Source: Actinomycetospora endophytica
GTDB lineage: Bacteria > Actinomycetota > Actinomycetes > Mycobacteriales > Pseudonocardiaceae
Direction: 5' to 3'
NCBI RefSeq assembly: GCF_021026375.1
Contig: NZ_JAJNDB010000007.1
Location: 372,001-436,000, forward strand
DNA length: 64,000 nucleotides
The notes under the pieces are model-generated. The model made no database searches, had not been told where the DNA came from, and saw nothing but the letters and a program-made list of their open reading frames with translations. Position 1 is the stretch's first letter; every line of letters begins with the position of its first letter. The position numbers were made by a program, and so were the translations under genes. Positions 1 through 9,102 of this stretch are shown here, one piece after another.

Positions 1-1621
1 CGACGGGCGCGCAGAACGTCCCGTCGGCACCGACCGGGACCACCGCGAGCTGGCGGCCGTGCAGGTCGACCAGGGTCACGCGGGCGTCGGGGGCGGGCGC
101 ACCGTGCGCCAACCGGACGCGGCCGTGCACGGCCGAGCGCGGCTCGTCGTCGGGAACCGGCTCGATGCCGGTGTCGATGACCACCTCGTCGACCGAGCGC
201 GACCGTGGCAGCACCGGGATGGCCCCCGTCGCCACCAGCGCCACGAGGCCCGCCCCGGCCGCGATCAGCAGCGTCGTGCGCAGGCCGTCCAGCGAGGGCA
301 GCAGGGCGTCCCCGACGCGGATCGTCATCACCGAGAGCACGACGGCCGCGACCGCGGACGCCGTCGAGGTGCCCACCGAACGCATCAGGGTGTTCAGCCC
401 GTTGGCCGCCGCGGTGCGGTCGGTCGGGACGGCCCGCATGATCAGGTCGGGCAGCGAGCCGTAGGCCAGCGCGACCCCGGCGCCCACCAGCGAGATCACC
501 AGCGCGACGTGCCAGGCCTGCGAGAGCAGCATCGACCCCAGCACGTACGCGGCGACGATGATCACCAGCCCGGCCTGCAGCGAGGTCCGCGGACCGAACC
601 GGGCGGACACCCGCGCCGTCACCGGGGACATCAGCATCATCACGACGCCGTTGGGGGCGAGCACCAGACCCGCCATCAGCAGGGACAGTCCCAGGCCGTA
701 GCCCGACGACGTCGGCGCCTGGAGCAGCTGCGGGAACGTCACCATCCCGGTGAACATCGCGATGCCCACCGGCACCGAGACGAGGTTCGGCACGAGCACG
801 GCGCGGCGCGCGGAGACCCGCAGGTCGACGACCGGGTCGGTCGTCCGCAGCTCCCAGGCGCCCCAGACCAGCAGCACGACGACGGCGCCGGCGGCCGTGC
901 CCAGCGTCGTCGCGCTGCCCCAGCCCCACTGGCCGCCCTTGGAGATGGCGAGCAGCCCCAGCACCAGGCCGACGGTGAGGCCGAGTGCGCCGACGACGTC
1001 GAACCGTCCGCCCGAACGCTGCGGCGACTCCGGGATGACGGCGAGGATGAGCACGGTCCCGGCGACACCGAGGGCGCCGGCGACCCAGAACAGCGCGTGC
1101 CAGTCCGCGACCTCCACGATCAGCGCGGACAGCGGCAGGCCGAGCCCACCGCCGATGCCCAGCGTGGCGCTCATCAGCGCGATGCCCGAGCCGAGACGCT
1201 CCGCGGGCAGCGCGTCCCGCATGAGGCTGATCCCCAGCGGCACCGCGCTGACCGCCACGCCCTGCAGCGAGCGCCCGATGATGACCGGCACCAGCGACGA
1301 CGTCAGCGCACAGATCACGGCGCCGACGACGAGGAGCCCGAGGGTCGCGAGCAGGATCGTCCGCTTGCCGACCATGTCGCCCAGGCGCCCGGCGATCGGG
1401 GTGGCCACGGCGCCGCCGAGCAGCGTGGCGGTGATGACCCAGGAGGCGTCCGCGGAGGTGGTGTGCAGCAGCGCGGGGAGCTGGGGGACCACCGGCACGA
1501 CCAGCGTCATGCACAGCGACGCGATGAGGCCGACCGAGGACAGGACGGCGACGACGAGGCCGGGGCTCGCCTTCGTCCGCCGGGGGTCGATCGAGCTCTC
1601 GTGCACGACCGCCTGCGCCAC
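1..1621 (-). CDS. MFS multidrug exporter (DHA2/EmrB type) with C-terminal regulatory-like domain, partial
   Basis: Proton-driven drug or metabolite exporter of the inner membrane. I translated the minus strand by hand: about 540 residues are visible before the window ends, and the frame stays open. The start is GTG at 1621 with GGAGG four bases upstream. Residues 20-480 are a run of hydrophobic helices. Major-facilitator motif A (AGRLGDMVGKR) lies near residues 77-87, after the second helix, as in 14-helix DHA2 exporters. After the last helix an acidic linker (about residues 490-502) leads to a hydrophilic segment beginning VHGRVRLAHGAPAPDARVTL, which resembles the beta-sandwich carboxypeptidase-regulatory-like domain. 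The substrate cannot be told from sequence. The gene lies convergent to nothing and shares its strand with the CPBP protease behind it. Confidence 0.85.
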   Translation of the reverse strand, partial: MAQAVVHESSIDPRRTKASPGLVVAVLSSVGLIASLCMTLVVPVVPQLPALLHTTSADASWVITATLLGGAVATPIAGRLGDMVGKRTILLATLGLLVVGAVICALTSSLVPVIIGRSLQGVAVSAVPLGISLMRDALPAERLGSGIALMSATLGIGGGLGLPLSALIVEVADWHALFWVAGALGVAGTVLILAVIPESPQRSGGRFDVVGALGLTVGLVLGLLAISKGGQWGWGSATTLGTAAGAVVVLLVWGAWELRTTDPVVDLRVSARRAVLVPNLVSVPVGIAMFTGMVTFPQLLQAPTSSGYGLGLSLLMAGLVLAPNGVVMMLMSPVTARVSARFGPRTSLQAGLVIIVAAYVLGSMLLSQAWHVALVISLVGAGVALAYGSLPDLIMRAVPTDRTAAANGLNTLMRSVGTSTASAVAAVVLSVMTIRVGDALLPSLDGLRTTLLIAAGAGLVALVATGAIPVLPRSRSVDEVVIDTGIEPVPDDEPRSAVHGRVRLAHGAPAPDARVTLVDLHGRQLAVVPVGADGTFCAPV

Positions 1622-1747
1622 CGGGCCTCCGCGTTGTCCGTTTCGTGTGCTCAGCAACTCGGACGTCACAGTAGGACGCGGGTTGCCCACGAGAGGGCCA
1701 ACGTCCGGCTCCTCACAGTTCTTCCGGAGCCGGCGGCGGGTTCGTGA

Positions 1748-2509
1748 CTAGCGCGTGGCGAGGATGACGGCGACGAGACCGACGACGTTCGTGCCCAGGT
1801 GGATGCCGATCGAGGCGAAGATGCTGCCCGTCCGGCGGCGCACGACCGACATGACGACGCCGCCGGTGGCCGTGACCAGCAGGACGACGAGCACGCCGAG
1901 CACCGGGATGCCGCCCGCGGGCGCCGCCACGGCCCCCGCGAGGTGCCAGACCGCGAACGCCGAGGCCACCGCGAACACCGCACCGCGGCCGGCCCACCAG
2001 CGTCCGGCCCAGGCGCGCTCGGTCAGCCCGTGCAGCACGCCGCGGAACGCGAGCTCCTCGCAGAGCACCGTCCCGACCGGGATGAGCAGCAGCGCCCGCA
2101 GCACCACGGCCGACGTCGGGCTCGACGCGACGCCCGGGTTCTCCAGCAGCGGGCGGGTGGCCGGCAGCAGGAACGCCACCGCGTACCCGAGGGCCACGAT
2201 CCCGACCGCCGCGCCGCCCCACCGCAGCCCGGCGGACCACGTCGTCGGGCACAGCCCCAGGTCGCGCCAGGTCAGGCCGCCCGCGCGGGCGGCGAGCACC
2301 AGCACGAGCACCCCGACGACGTTCGCGATCATCCGCACGACGGGATCGGCGGGCAGCGCGGGGACGAGCAGGTTGTTCCAGGCGACCAGACCCCCGGCGA
2401 CGACGACCGCGACCGCCGACAGCACGACCACGGCGGGCACCCGGCGGGGCGCGGTCCCGGCCGTGGGGTCGGGGGTGGGCGCCGGCGCGGGGAGGGTCGG
2501 AGCGGTCAT
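1748..2509 (-). CDS. CPBP family intramembrane glutamic endopeptidase (CAAX protease-like)
   Basis: Predicted integral membrane protease of the CPBP (ABI, Rce1-like) family, 253 residues, a normal family length. The proline-rich N-terminal 22 residues are followed by about seven hydrophobic helices. The family motifs are all present: CEELAFRG with the catalytic Glu pair at 151-152 and Arg 156, FAVWHL with His 189, and GIHLGTN with His 237 and Asn 241. The ATG at 2509 has a GGAC-type ribosome site. In bacteria such proteins serve bacteriocin self-immunity or regulated membrane proteolysis; the role here is unknown. It is transcribed in the same direction as the MFS exporter 126 bases downstream. 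Confidence 0.9.
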   Translation of the reverse strand: MTAPTLPAPAPTPDPTAGTAPRRVPAVVVLSAVAVVVAGGLVAWNNLLVPALPADPVVRMIANVVGVLVLVLAARAGGLTWRDLGLCPTTWSAGLRWGGAAVGIVALGYAVAFLLPATRPLLENPGVASSPTSAVVLRALLLIPVGTVLCEELAFRGVLHGLTERAWAGRWWAGRGAVFAVASAFAVWHLAGAVAAPAGGIPVLGVLVVLLVTATGGVVMSVVRRRTGSIFASIGIHLGTNVVGLVAVILATR

Positions 2510-2669
2510 GTGTCCTTCGGGCCGGGGTCAGATCCGAGGCCGCGCCGTGGCCCGGTCTCGACCCTCCACCGTGCCATCACCTGCCGTGAGCGATCCGTGA
2601 GGGCCCCGGTGGGGTGTCACCGAGGTCATACCCGCCGACGACGACGGGTGACCCTCGGCATGTCGTCCG

Positions 2670-4517
2670 TCACCCGTCGCCGGCCAGGACGTGCCGGGCC
2701 CGCTCGGTGTCGGCGGGCGTCCAGCCCGGGGGCGCGGCGACCGCGGCCCAGCCGTCGAGGATCTCGCCCTGGTAGACGTGGCCGTGCCCGGGCGGCACCC
2801 CCACGGCGTTCATGAGGTCGATGGAGACCTGCCAGAACGTGACGACGGGATACCAGCTCATCGCGCCGAGAACGTCGTTGCCGCGGGGCTCGACGAGCCA
2901 GTCCGGGCGGCTCCAGATCAGGTCCGGCGACCACCACACCACCGGGTCCGACGGGTGCTGCAGGTACAGCACGTGCGGCGGGATCCAGGGCGTCGACGGC
3001 GTGCTGCTCACGGTGCGGGTGGCGTCCCCGCCCGCGAAGCGCACGACGAGCCCGTCGGAGTACGTGGGCCGGATCTCCGGGGTGCCCGGGTCCCGCCGGG
3101 CGACCAGCTGCGACCACAGCCGGTTGGTGTTCGGCGGGCCGACCCAGAGCACGCCGTCGGTGTTGGCGCGGACGTCCGCGAGCGAGGTGAACGCCGCCTC
3201 CGAGCCCTGCGAACCCAGGCTCTCCCCGAAGACGATCATCTTCGGCCGGGGCTGCCCGGGCGGGATCGCCTGGATCCGGGCGTGCACCGCGTCGATGAGC
3301 AGGCGCCCGGCCTCCTCCGCGCGGGGGCCGTCGAGCAGGAAGGACAGCCAGCTGGGCAGGTAGGAGTACTGCGTGGCGACCATGGCCGAGTTCCCGCCCC
3401 AGATCGCCTCCAACGAGTCGGCGACCGGGTCGTCGACCCAGCCGGTACCCGTCGTCGTGACGACCGCGACCACCCCGCGGGAGAACGCGCCCTCGCGGTC
3501 GAGCTCGGCGACGGCGAGGTCGGCGCGCGACTGCGGGTCGGGGGCGGACTCCAGCCCGACGTAGGCCCGGATCGGGTCCAGCGCGGGCCTGCCGGACGCC
3601 GCCGTCAGGTCGGCACCGCTGCGCCCGGCGGCGACGAACCGTCTGCCTTCCTTGCCCAGGGTGGCCCAGGGGGCGAGCGAGGTGGGCGACCCGGAGCGGG
3701 TGGGCCGTTGGGGCTGGTCGAACCCGGGGTAGGTCTGGTCGTTCACGCCGCTGAACGCCTGGTCGACGACGGCGAGGGTGCCGGCCAGGACGACGTTGTT
3801 CGCGAACGCGGCGATGACGACGGCGAGCACGACGACCGCCACCACGGTGGCGATGCGGCGGGGCAGCCGCGTGAAGCGGCGCAGGCCCCGGACGAGCACG
3901 TGGTCGGCGTGCCGGATCATCCGGACGAGGGCGATGGGCACGGCGGCGACCGCCACGCCGGTCGGGGCCGCGCGGAGGTAGCCGAGGTAGCCGGGCGGCT
4001 CGATCCCGACGAGGACCGCGATCTCGCGCTGCCAGCGTGCCCCGGCGATCAGCATCACGAGGACGACGACGGCCGCCGCGGCCAGCAGGATCGGCCAGGC
4101 CGACTGCCGGACCCGGCGCGGCATCCACCCGCGGGCGTGCGCGATCAGGCGAACCCCGCGGTGCGTGCGGCGCAGCAGGAACCAGATCGACGTGCCGATG
4201 CCGTAGCCGACGGCCGCCGAGAGCCCCGTCGCCAGGCCCTGGACCCACCAGGTGCGCGGGATCAGTGAGGGGGTCATCGCCAGGGCGCCGGTGGCGACGG
4301 CGAGCGTGAAACCGAGGGCGTCGACCCGCAGCCAGCGCAGGCCGCGGCGGTCCAGCGGCCCCGGACCGCGGTGGACGACGTGCGCGGCGGGCGGGCGGGG
4401 GTGCGGCCCGTGCAGCGGCGCGCCGTCGGGGGCGGGCGTGTCGATCGTCGTGGTGCCGCCGGTGGCGGGCTCCGGGGAGGGGCCCGGGTCGTCGCGCTCG
4501 ACCCGGGTCTCCGACAC
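2670..4517 (-). CDS. membrane-anchored alpha/beta-hydrolase (Abhydrolase_9 family)
   Basis: Large actinobacterial membrane hydrolase of unknown substrate. I chose GTG 4517 (VGVSETRVE...), giving 615 residues. The frame stays open up to 4742, but that upstream stretch has poor coding character and would overlap the IclR promoter; no strong ribosome site supports any start. After an acidic, proline-rich N-terminus there are about five hydrophobic helices (roughly residues 80-260), then a soluble hydrolase domain. The nucleophile elbow is GESLG in VFGESLGSQGSE, near residue 431. The C-terminus is rich in Trp and Pro, as in relatives annotated as alpha/beta-hydrolase family 9. The gene is divergent from the IclR regulator, with about 230 bases between them; no operator was recognised there. 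Confidence 0.8.
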   Translation of the reverse strand: MSETRVERDDPGPSPEPATGGTTTIDTPAPDGAPLHGPHPRPPAAHVVHRGPGPLDRRGLRWLRVDALGFTLAVATGALAMTPSLIPRTWWVQGLATGLSAAVGYGIGTSIWFLLRRTHRGVRLIAHARGWMPRRVRQSAWPILLAAAAVVVLVMLIAGARWQREIAVLVGIEPPGYLGYLRAAPTGVAVAAVPIALVRMIRHADHVLVRGLRRFTRLPRRIATVVAVVVLAVVIAAFANNVVLAGTLAVVDQAFSGVNDQTYPGFDQPQRPTRSGSPTSLAPWATLGKEGRRFVAAGRSGADLTAASGRPALDPIRAYVGLESAPDPQSRADLAVAELDREGAFSRGVVAVVTTTGTGWVDDPVADSLEAIWGGNSAMVATQYSYLPSWLSFLLDGPRAEEAGRLLIDAVHARIQAIPPGQPRPKMIVFGESLGSQGSEAAFTSLADVRANTDGVLWVGPPNTNRLWSQLVARRDPGTPEIRPTYSDGLVVRFAGGDATRTVSSTPSTPWIPPHVLYLQHPSDPVVWWSPDLIWSRPDWLVEPRGNDVLGAMSWYPVVTFWQVSIDLMNAVGVPPGHGHVYQGEILDGWAAVAAPPGWTPADTERARHVLAGDG

Positions 4518-4737
4518 GCCGACCAGTCTGGACCACGGCCGTTCGGAGGACCGGGCGGGCGCCTGCGCCGTGGACCACACGATCGTTTCATGCGCGATGT
4601 GCGGTCCACCCGGTTCGACGCGGTCCTCGGTTGCACATCGGGGAACACTGGCCGCAATGCGAAACGGAGTGGGGTCGATTCGCGGATCGCACGACGGGGC
4701 CGTGATCGGGGGTGACCTGGGCGAGTCCGGGAATCGG

Positions 4738-4751
4738 TACACTTTTGCGCA
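4738..4751 (+). promoter_or_regulatory. probable -10 element of a leaderless iclR-type transcript
   Basis: TACACT at 4738-4743 sits seven bases before the ATG at 4751 and no Shine-Dalgarno sequence precedes that ATG. This is the spacing expected when transcription starts at the A of the start codon, which is common in actinobacteria. No good -35 at 17 bases was seen. Confidence 0.4.
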
Positions 4752-5557
4752 TGTCGAGGGCCGACGGAGAGCGAAATGACCGCTCCTCGGTCCAGTCCGT
4801 CGACAGGGCGGTGACGATCTTGGAGATCCTCGCCGCGCGGGGCGAGGCCGGCATCACCGAGATCGCCGAGGAGCTCGGCGTCCACAAGTCGACGGCCTCC
4901 CGGCTGGTGTCGGCGCTGCAGCGTCGCGGTCTGCTCGAGCAGCTCGGCGACCGCGGGAAGTACGCCCTGAGCTTCGGGGTCGTCCGCCTGGCCGCCGCGA
5001 CGACCGGCCGGATGGACCTCGCCCGCCTCGGGCAGCCGACCTGTCAGGCGCTCGCGGAGGTCATCGGCGAGACGGTGAACCTCGCGGTGTCCGACGGCGA
5101 GGCGGCGATCAACGTCGCCCAGGAGTTCGGCAACTCCGCGGTGAGCACGCAGAACTGGGTCGGCCGGCGGACGCCGCTGCACGCCACGTCGGCGGGCAAG
5201 GTGCTGCTCGCGTACATGGACGAGGCCGAGCAGCGGACCGTCCTGCGGCGCCGGCTGCCCCGCTACACCGAGGCCACCATCACCGAGCCCGCGGCCCTGC
5301 GCGCCGAGCTGGCCCGCGTGGTCGACGAGGGCTACGCGCGCTCCTTCGAGGAGCTCGAGGTCGGGATGCACGCCGTGGCGGTCCCGGTGTGGGCCCACGA
5401 CGGGAACGTGGTGTCGGCGCTGTCCGCCTCCGGGCCGTCGTACCGGCTGCCCCGCCGTCGTGCGCGGGCGGTCGTCGCGGACATGCGCGAGGCGGCGCGG
5501 GAGCTCTCGGCGAAGCTCGGCTGGGTCGAGCCGAGCGGGGGCGGACCGCTGCGCTGA
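4751..5557 (+). CDS. IclR family transcriptional regulator
   Basis: DNA-binding regulator, 268 residues from the ATG at 4751; an upstream in-frame start at 4712 would add unlikely sequence. The winged helix-turn-helix is at residues 20-62 (AVTILEIL, then GITEIAEELGVHKSTASRLV). The C-terminal two thirds is the IclR effector domain, with the typical HATSAGKVLLAYM and AVAVPVWAHDG segments. It ends 191 bases before a GcvT-type demethylase on the same strand. A 23-bp perfect palindrome lies between them, so I infer that this protein controls that gene, probably in response to a methylated amine such as dimethylglycine, sarcosine or a related betaine. Confidence 0.92.
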   Translation: MSRADGERNDRSSVQSVDRAVTILEILAARGEAGITEIAEELGVHKSTASRLVSALQRRGLLEQLGDRGKYALSFGVVRLAAATTGRMDLARLGQPTCQALAEVIGETVNLAVSDGEAAINVAQEFGNSAVSTQNWVGRRTPLHATSAGKVLLAYMDEAEQRTVLRRRLPRYTEATITEPAALRAELARVVDEGYARSFEELEVGMHAVAVPVWAHDGNVVSALSASGPSYRLPRRRARAVVADMREAARELSAKLGWVEPSGGGPLR

Positions 5558-5694
5558 TCGGCGCAGCGACTCTGACGCTCCGTGTCTGGACGGAGTACTC
5601 CGTGCCCGTCACCGGGGAACGTCCTCGTTACGCTCCGCCTCTGATCTCTTGACAGCTTTCCGTCCGGCGTCCCACGGTGTTGCCACAAGCAGAA

Positions 5695-5717
5695 CGTGTT
5701 GCGTAAAACGCAACACG
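5695..5717. promoter_or_regulatory. 23-bp perfect palindrome, candidate IclR operator
   Basis: Arms CGTGTTGCGT (5695-5704) and ACGCAACACG (5708-5717) are exact inverse complements around an AAA centre. The site is 31 bases upstream of the demethylase ATG at 5749. A TTGACA hexamer is at 5649-5654 without a convincing -10. Position and symmetry fit an operator for the adjacent IclR protein. Confidence 0.6.
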
Positions 5718-5748
5718 AGTGGGATGACTCGCCCGAGCGGGAGACGCC

Positions 5749-8184
5749 ATGGGACCTCGCGTGGTCATCGTCGGAGCCGGCATCGTCGGCTGCTCCCTCG
5801 CCGACGAGCTCACGGCACGCGGATGGACCAGGGTCACCGTGCTCGAGCAGGGCGAGGCGGTGCGCACCGGCGGCTCGACCTCGCACGCCCCCGGCCTGGT
5901 CTTCCAGACCACGGGCCACCCGACGATGACCCGCCTCGCCCGCGCCACCACCGCGAAGTACGGCTCGCTGCGGCTCGACGGGCGGGCCTGCTTCCGGCCG
6001 GTCGGCGGGCTCGAGGTGGCCGCCGGGCGGGAGCGGCTCGCCGACCTGCGTCGTCGCCACGGCTGGGCCACCGCGGCCGGCATCGAGAGCCACCTGCTCG
6101 ATCCGGGCGAGTGCGCCGCCCTGCACCCCCTGATCGACCGGGAGGTCGTCCTCGGCGGCCTGCACGTCCCCTCCGACGGCGTGGCCGTCCCGCTCGGTGC
6201 CGCCGAGGCCCAGGCGCGCGCGGCCGCCGCGCGGGGGGCCGAGTTCCGGTACGGCGTGCGGGTCACCGGGATCGACACCGCCGGCGGACGGGTCCGCGGC
6301 GTCGAGACCGACGACGGGCGGGTGGCGGCGGAGATCGTCGTCGCCGCGGCCGGGATGTGGGGTCCGCTGGTCGGCGCGATGGCCGGCGTCACCGTGCCGC
6401 TCACACCGATGGCGCACCAGTACGCGTGGACGACCCCCATGCGCGAGCTCGACGTCCTGCAGAAGCTGCGCGGCCTCGTCGACCCGGGCGGCGCGGTGTT
6501 CCCGACGCTGCGTCACCCGGACGCCGATCTCTCCGTCCGTGAGCACGGCGACCGGCTGGGCGTCGGGGCGTCCGGCCACCGCGCGATGCCCGCCGACCCC
6601 GCCGGCCTGGACCGTCCGGGCCCCGACCGCGGCGGCATGCCCAGCGAGCGCACGTTCACCGACCTCGACTTCGAGCCGAGCTGGAACGCCGCCCAGGCCC
6701 TGCTGCCGGCTCTCGCGGACGCCAAGGTCGAGCGCGGGGTGAACGGCCTGGTCCCGGTCACCCCGGACGGGATGCCGCTGCTCGGCGAGACGCGGGTGCC
6801 CGGCTTCTGGCTGGCCGAGGCCGTGGGGGCCACCCACTCCGCGGGCGTGGCACAGGCCCTCGTGAGCTGGATGGTCGACGGGGTGCCGTCGCTGCCGGGC
6901 CCCGACGGCGGGTCCGCGCCCGTCGACCTCTCCGCCGCCCACCACGACCGCTTCGACCCGGCCCTGCTCGCGCCCACCACCGTGCGCAGCCGGGCCTGCC
7001 GGTCCTTCGACGAGATCGACGACATCGCGCACCCCCAGCGCCTCTCGACGTCGTCGCGCCCGCCGCGGGCCGGGCCGTTCGAGGCGCGCCACCGCGAGCT
7101 CGGTGCCGTGGTGGCCGAGCTCGACGGCTGGGCCGTCCCCGCGTGGTTCGGCGACAACGCCGACCTGCCCGAGGTCTGCGAGGTCCGCCCGCGCCGGGCC
7201 TGGGCGGGACGGCACTGGTCGCCGATCGCCGGGGCCGAGGCGCTGGTGGTCCGCCGGGCCGTCGCGGTGGTCGACCTCACGAGCCGCCACCGGCTGGAGG
7301 TCACCGGCCCGAACGCGCTCGGTCTACTCCAGCAGCTGGCCACCGTCGACCTCGACCGGCCGGTCGGGACGCGCACCCGCGCGCTCGCCCTCGACCGGGC
7401 CGGGCGCATCCACGCGGATCTCGACGTCGCCCGCCTCGGCGCCGACCGGTTCGCCGTGGGGGTGGCGACCCGCCTCGAGGCCCGGTGGCTCGCCGAGCAC
7501 GCCCTCGGTGCCGTCGAGGTCGCCGACGTGACCGGCGGGACCTGTTCGCTGGGGGTGTGGGGCCCGGCCGCCGGGGTGCTGCTCTCGCGGCTGAGCGACC
7601 CGTCGGGTCGTGGGTGGGCGGCGGACGCCCTCGAGACGCACGTCGGGGCGGTCCCGGTCCTGGCGCTGCGCGGTACACCCGCCGGGGTCGACGGCGTCGA
7701 GCTGTGGACCGGCGCCGACCTCGGCGCCGCGCTGTGGGACGTCCTCTGGGACGCCGGCGCGACCCTCGGGGTGGTGGCCGCGGGAGCCCGCGCCGTGACC
7801 AGCCTGCTCGTCGAGGCCGGGCACCGGACCCTCGGGCTCGGCCTGGACACGGAGCTCACTCCGCCGGAGGCGGGGTTGGAGCATCTGGTCGATCCGGGTA
7901 AGGGTCTGTTCCTCGGGCGGGCCGGCGCTCTCGCTGCGCCGGAGCGTCGGCTGGTGACCCTCGCGCTCGACGATCCGGGCGAGGTCGTCGTCGGCGACGA
8001 GCCCGTCCTCGCCGGCGACGAGTGCGTGGGGCGGGTGTCCGCGGCCGAGGTCTCGCACACCGAGGACATGTCGCTGGCGCTGGCGGCGGTGCCGTCGGCG
8101 CTCGCTGTCGAGGGCACGGAGCTGGCCGTGGAGTACTTCGGGCGTCGGCTGCCGGCGCGGGTCGTGGTGCGCGAGGTGCTCTGA
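5749..8184 (+). CDS. FAD-dependent oxidoreductase / GcvT-type demethylase (dimethylglycine-sarcosine dehydrogenase family)
   Basis: Predicted cytoplasmic two-domain enzyme of 811 residues, normal for this family. The N-terminal half is a DAO-type FAD domain: the dinucleotide motif GAGIVG is at residues 9-14 and TSHAPGLVFQTTGHPTM follows near residue 45. The C-terminal half, from about residue 430, is a GcvT/aminomethyltransferase tetrahydrofolate-binding region, with RRAVAVVDLTSRHRLEVTGP near residue 505. Such enzymes oxidatively remove an N-methyl group from glycine derivatives and pass the one-carbon unit to tetrahydrofolate. The exact substrate is not determined by sequence. A GGGAG ribosome site precedes the ATG. 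The upstream IclR gene and palindrome suggest substrate-induced control. Confidence 0.9.
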   Translation: MGPRVVIVGAGIVGCSLADELTARGWTRVTVLEQGEAVRTGGSTSHAPGLVFQTTGHPTMTRLARATTAKYGSLRLDGRACFRPVGGLEVAAGRERLADLRRRHGWATAAGIESHLLDPGECAALHPLIDREVVLGGLHVPSDGVAVPLGAAEAQARAAAARGAEFRYGVRVTGIDTAGGRVRGVETDDGRVAAEIVVAAAGMWGPLVGAMAGVTVPLTPMAHQYAWTTPMRELDVLQKLRGLVDPGGAVFPTLRHPDADLSVREHGDRLGVGASGHRAMPADPAGLDRPGPDRGGMPSERTFTDLDFEPSWNAAQALLPALADAKVERGVNGLVPVTPDGMPLLGETRVPGFWLAEAVGATHSAGVAQALVSWMVDGVPSLPGPDGGSAPVDLSAAHHDRFDPALLAPTTVRSRACRSFDEIDDIAHPQRLSTSSRPPRAGPFEARHRELGAVVAELDGWAVPAWFGDNADLPEVCEVRPRRAWAGRHWSPIAGAEALVVRRAVAVVDLTSRHRLEVTGPNALGLLQQLATVDLDRPVGTRTRALALDRAGRIHADLDVARLGADRFAVGVATRLEARWLAEHALGAVEVADVTGGTCSLGVWGPAAGVLLSRLSDPSGRGWAADALETHVGAVPVLALRGTPAGVDGVELWTGADLGAALWDVLWDAGATLGVVAAGARAVTSLLVEAGHRTLGLGLDTELTPPEAGLEHLVDPGKGLFLGRAGALAAPERRLVTLALDDPGEVVVGDEPVLAGDECVGRVSAAEVSHTEDMSLALAAVPSALAVEGTELAVEYFGRRLPARVVVREVL

Positions 8185-8335
8185 GGCGGCTCGTGTCGGG
8201 GCGCGGTGTGCTGCGAGAGGCACTTGAGGCAGGTCGGCGCCGGGTTCGGGGTGCGTGGTGTGCCCGTCGTCGAGCCCCGGGTCGGACGGTCGCGTCCTGA
8301 CCCCCGGATCGACTCCGCTGGTCGGCGCAACGCGG

Positions 8336-8363
8336 CCTGTGGACCGCCCGAGTTGTCCACAGG
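8336..8363. repeat. inverted repeat with a perfect DnaA-box-like core
   Basis: CCTGTGGA (8336-8343) and TCCACAGG (8356-8363) are inverted with 12 bases between. The right arm lies within TTGTCCACA (8353-8361), the actinobacterial DnaA-box consensus. It sits in the 231-bp gap between the demethylase and the next gene; a weak terminator is the alternative reading. Confidence 0.35.
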
Positions 8364-8415
8364 CAGGCGCGGTCGACGTTGTGTCCAGCTCTCCGGTACG
8401 GCGACCGTGGTCGTC

Positions 8416-9066
8416 ATGCGCGAGATGATCAGGGTGCGGGAGACGGACCAGGAGCTGCGGATCCAGGTGCTGGACGGGCGGGCCTACGTCGCGATCATGG
8501 CCGTCGACGAGCCGGAGGTCACCGAGGAGTGGTCGCGGGCGGTATCGCTGCCCGCCCGGCGGCTCCACGCGCTGCTGCGGGCGGCCTGGGCCGACGACCA
8601 GTACGGCACCCTCGGCCCGCTCGACCCCCCGCTGTCGCCGCCCGACGAGCCGTACCCCGACGACGCGGACGACGATCCCTTCCGCGAGGAACGGGTCCGG
8701 TTCGGCTGGCGTGACGACTGGCCCGACGGCCGGTACGGCGCGCCGGGGGAGGTGCTGCCGTTCCCCTACCGCGATGCCCGCGCCCGCCCCGCTCACTGCG
8801 GGCAGCCGTGGCGGGCCGAGGAGGAGAGCGCCCTGCGGCAGGGATGGCTCGAGGCCGACCCGACCCGGCCCCGGTGGCAGGTCCTCGACGAGCTCGCCGC
8901 CCGGCTGGGTCGCACGGCCGCGGCGGTCGGGGTCCGGCTCCAGCGCGTCGGGTGCTCCCCGTCCGACCGCGGGTCGGGGCGGGAGGTGACCGGCACGGAC
9001 ACCGGCGCCGGCGACCAGGAGTCGGCTCGTGGCCCCGCGGTCCGGGACGCTCCTGCTCCGGCCTGA
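8416..9066 (+). CDS. hypothetical protein with C-terminal Myb/SANT-like helical domain
   Basis: Unrecognised 216-residue protein starting at ATG 8416; the open frame extends further upstream but the earlier codons have no ribosome site. The N-terminal 60 residues form an ordinary mixed domain (ETDQELRIQVLDGRAYVAIM). A very acidic proline-rich stretch follows (residues about 70-100). Residues 130-180 contain WRAEEESALRQGWLEADP and LAARLGRTAAAVGVRLQRVG. This pattern, tryptophan then acidic residues followed by LGRT-x-AAV-x-x-R, is typical of Myb/SANT-type or regulatory HTH segments that scan DNA. The C-terminal 35 residues are low complexity. I infer a small DNA-binding protein; no target is suggested by the neighbours. 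Confidence 0.7.
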   Translation: MREMIRVRETDQELRIQVLDGRAYVAIMAVDEPEVTEEWSRAVSLPARRLHALLRAAWADDQYGTLGPLDPPLSPPDEPYPDDADDDPFREERVRFGWRDDWPDGRYGAPGEVLPFPYRDARARPAHCGQPWRAEEESALRQGWLEADPTRPRWQVLDELAARLGRTAAAVGVRLQRVGCSPSDRGSGREVTGTDTGAGDQESARGPAVRDAPAPA

Positions 9067-9102
9067 CCAGTGACGACGGGGTGATCGGGGAGGATCACTC
9101 CC

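Noticed and set aside
59-1747. 562-residue open frame on the plus strand
   Set aside because: It is the antisense shadow of the minus-strand MFS exporter: extremely Arg/Gln/His-rich with no domain, while the minus strand reads as clean helices.
4518-4742. N-terminal extension of the membrane hydrolase to 4742
   Set aside because: The codons would cross the IclR promoter, and the composition there is not coding; GTG 4517 is a better, though unproven, start.
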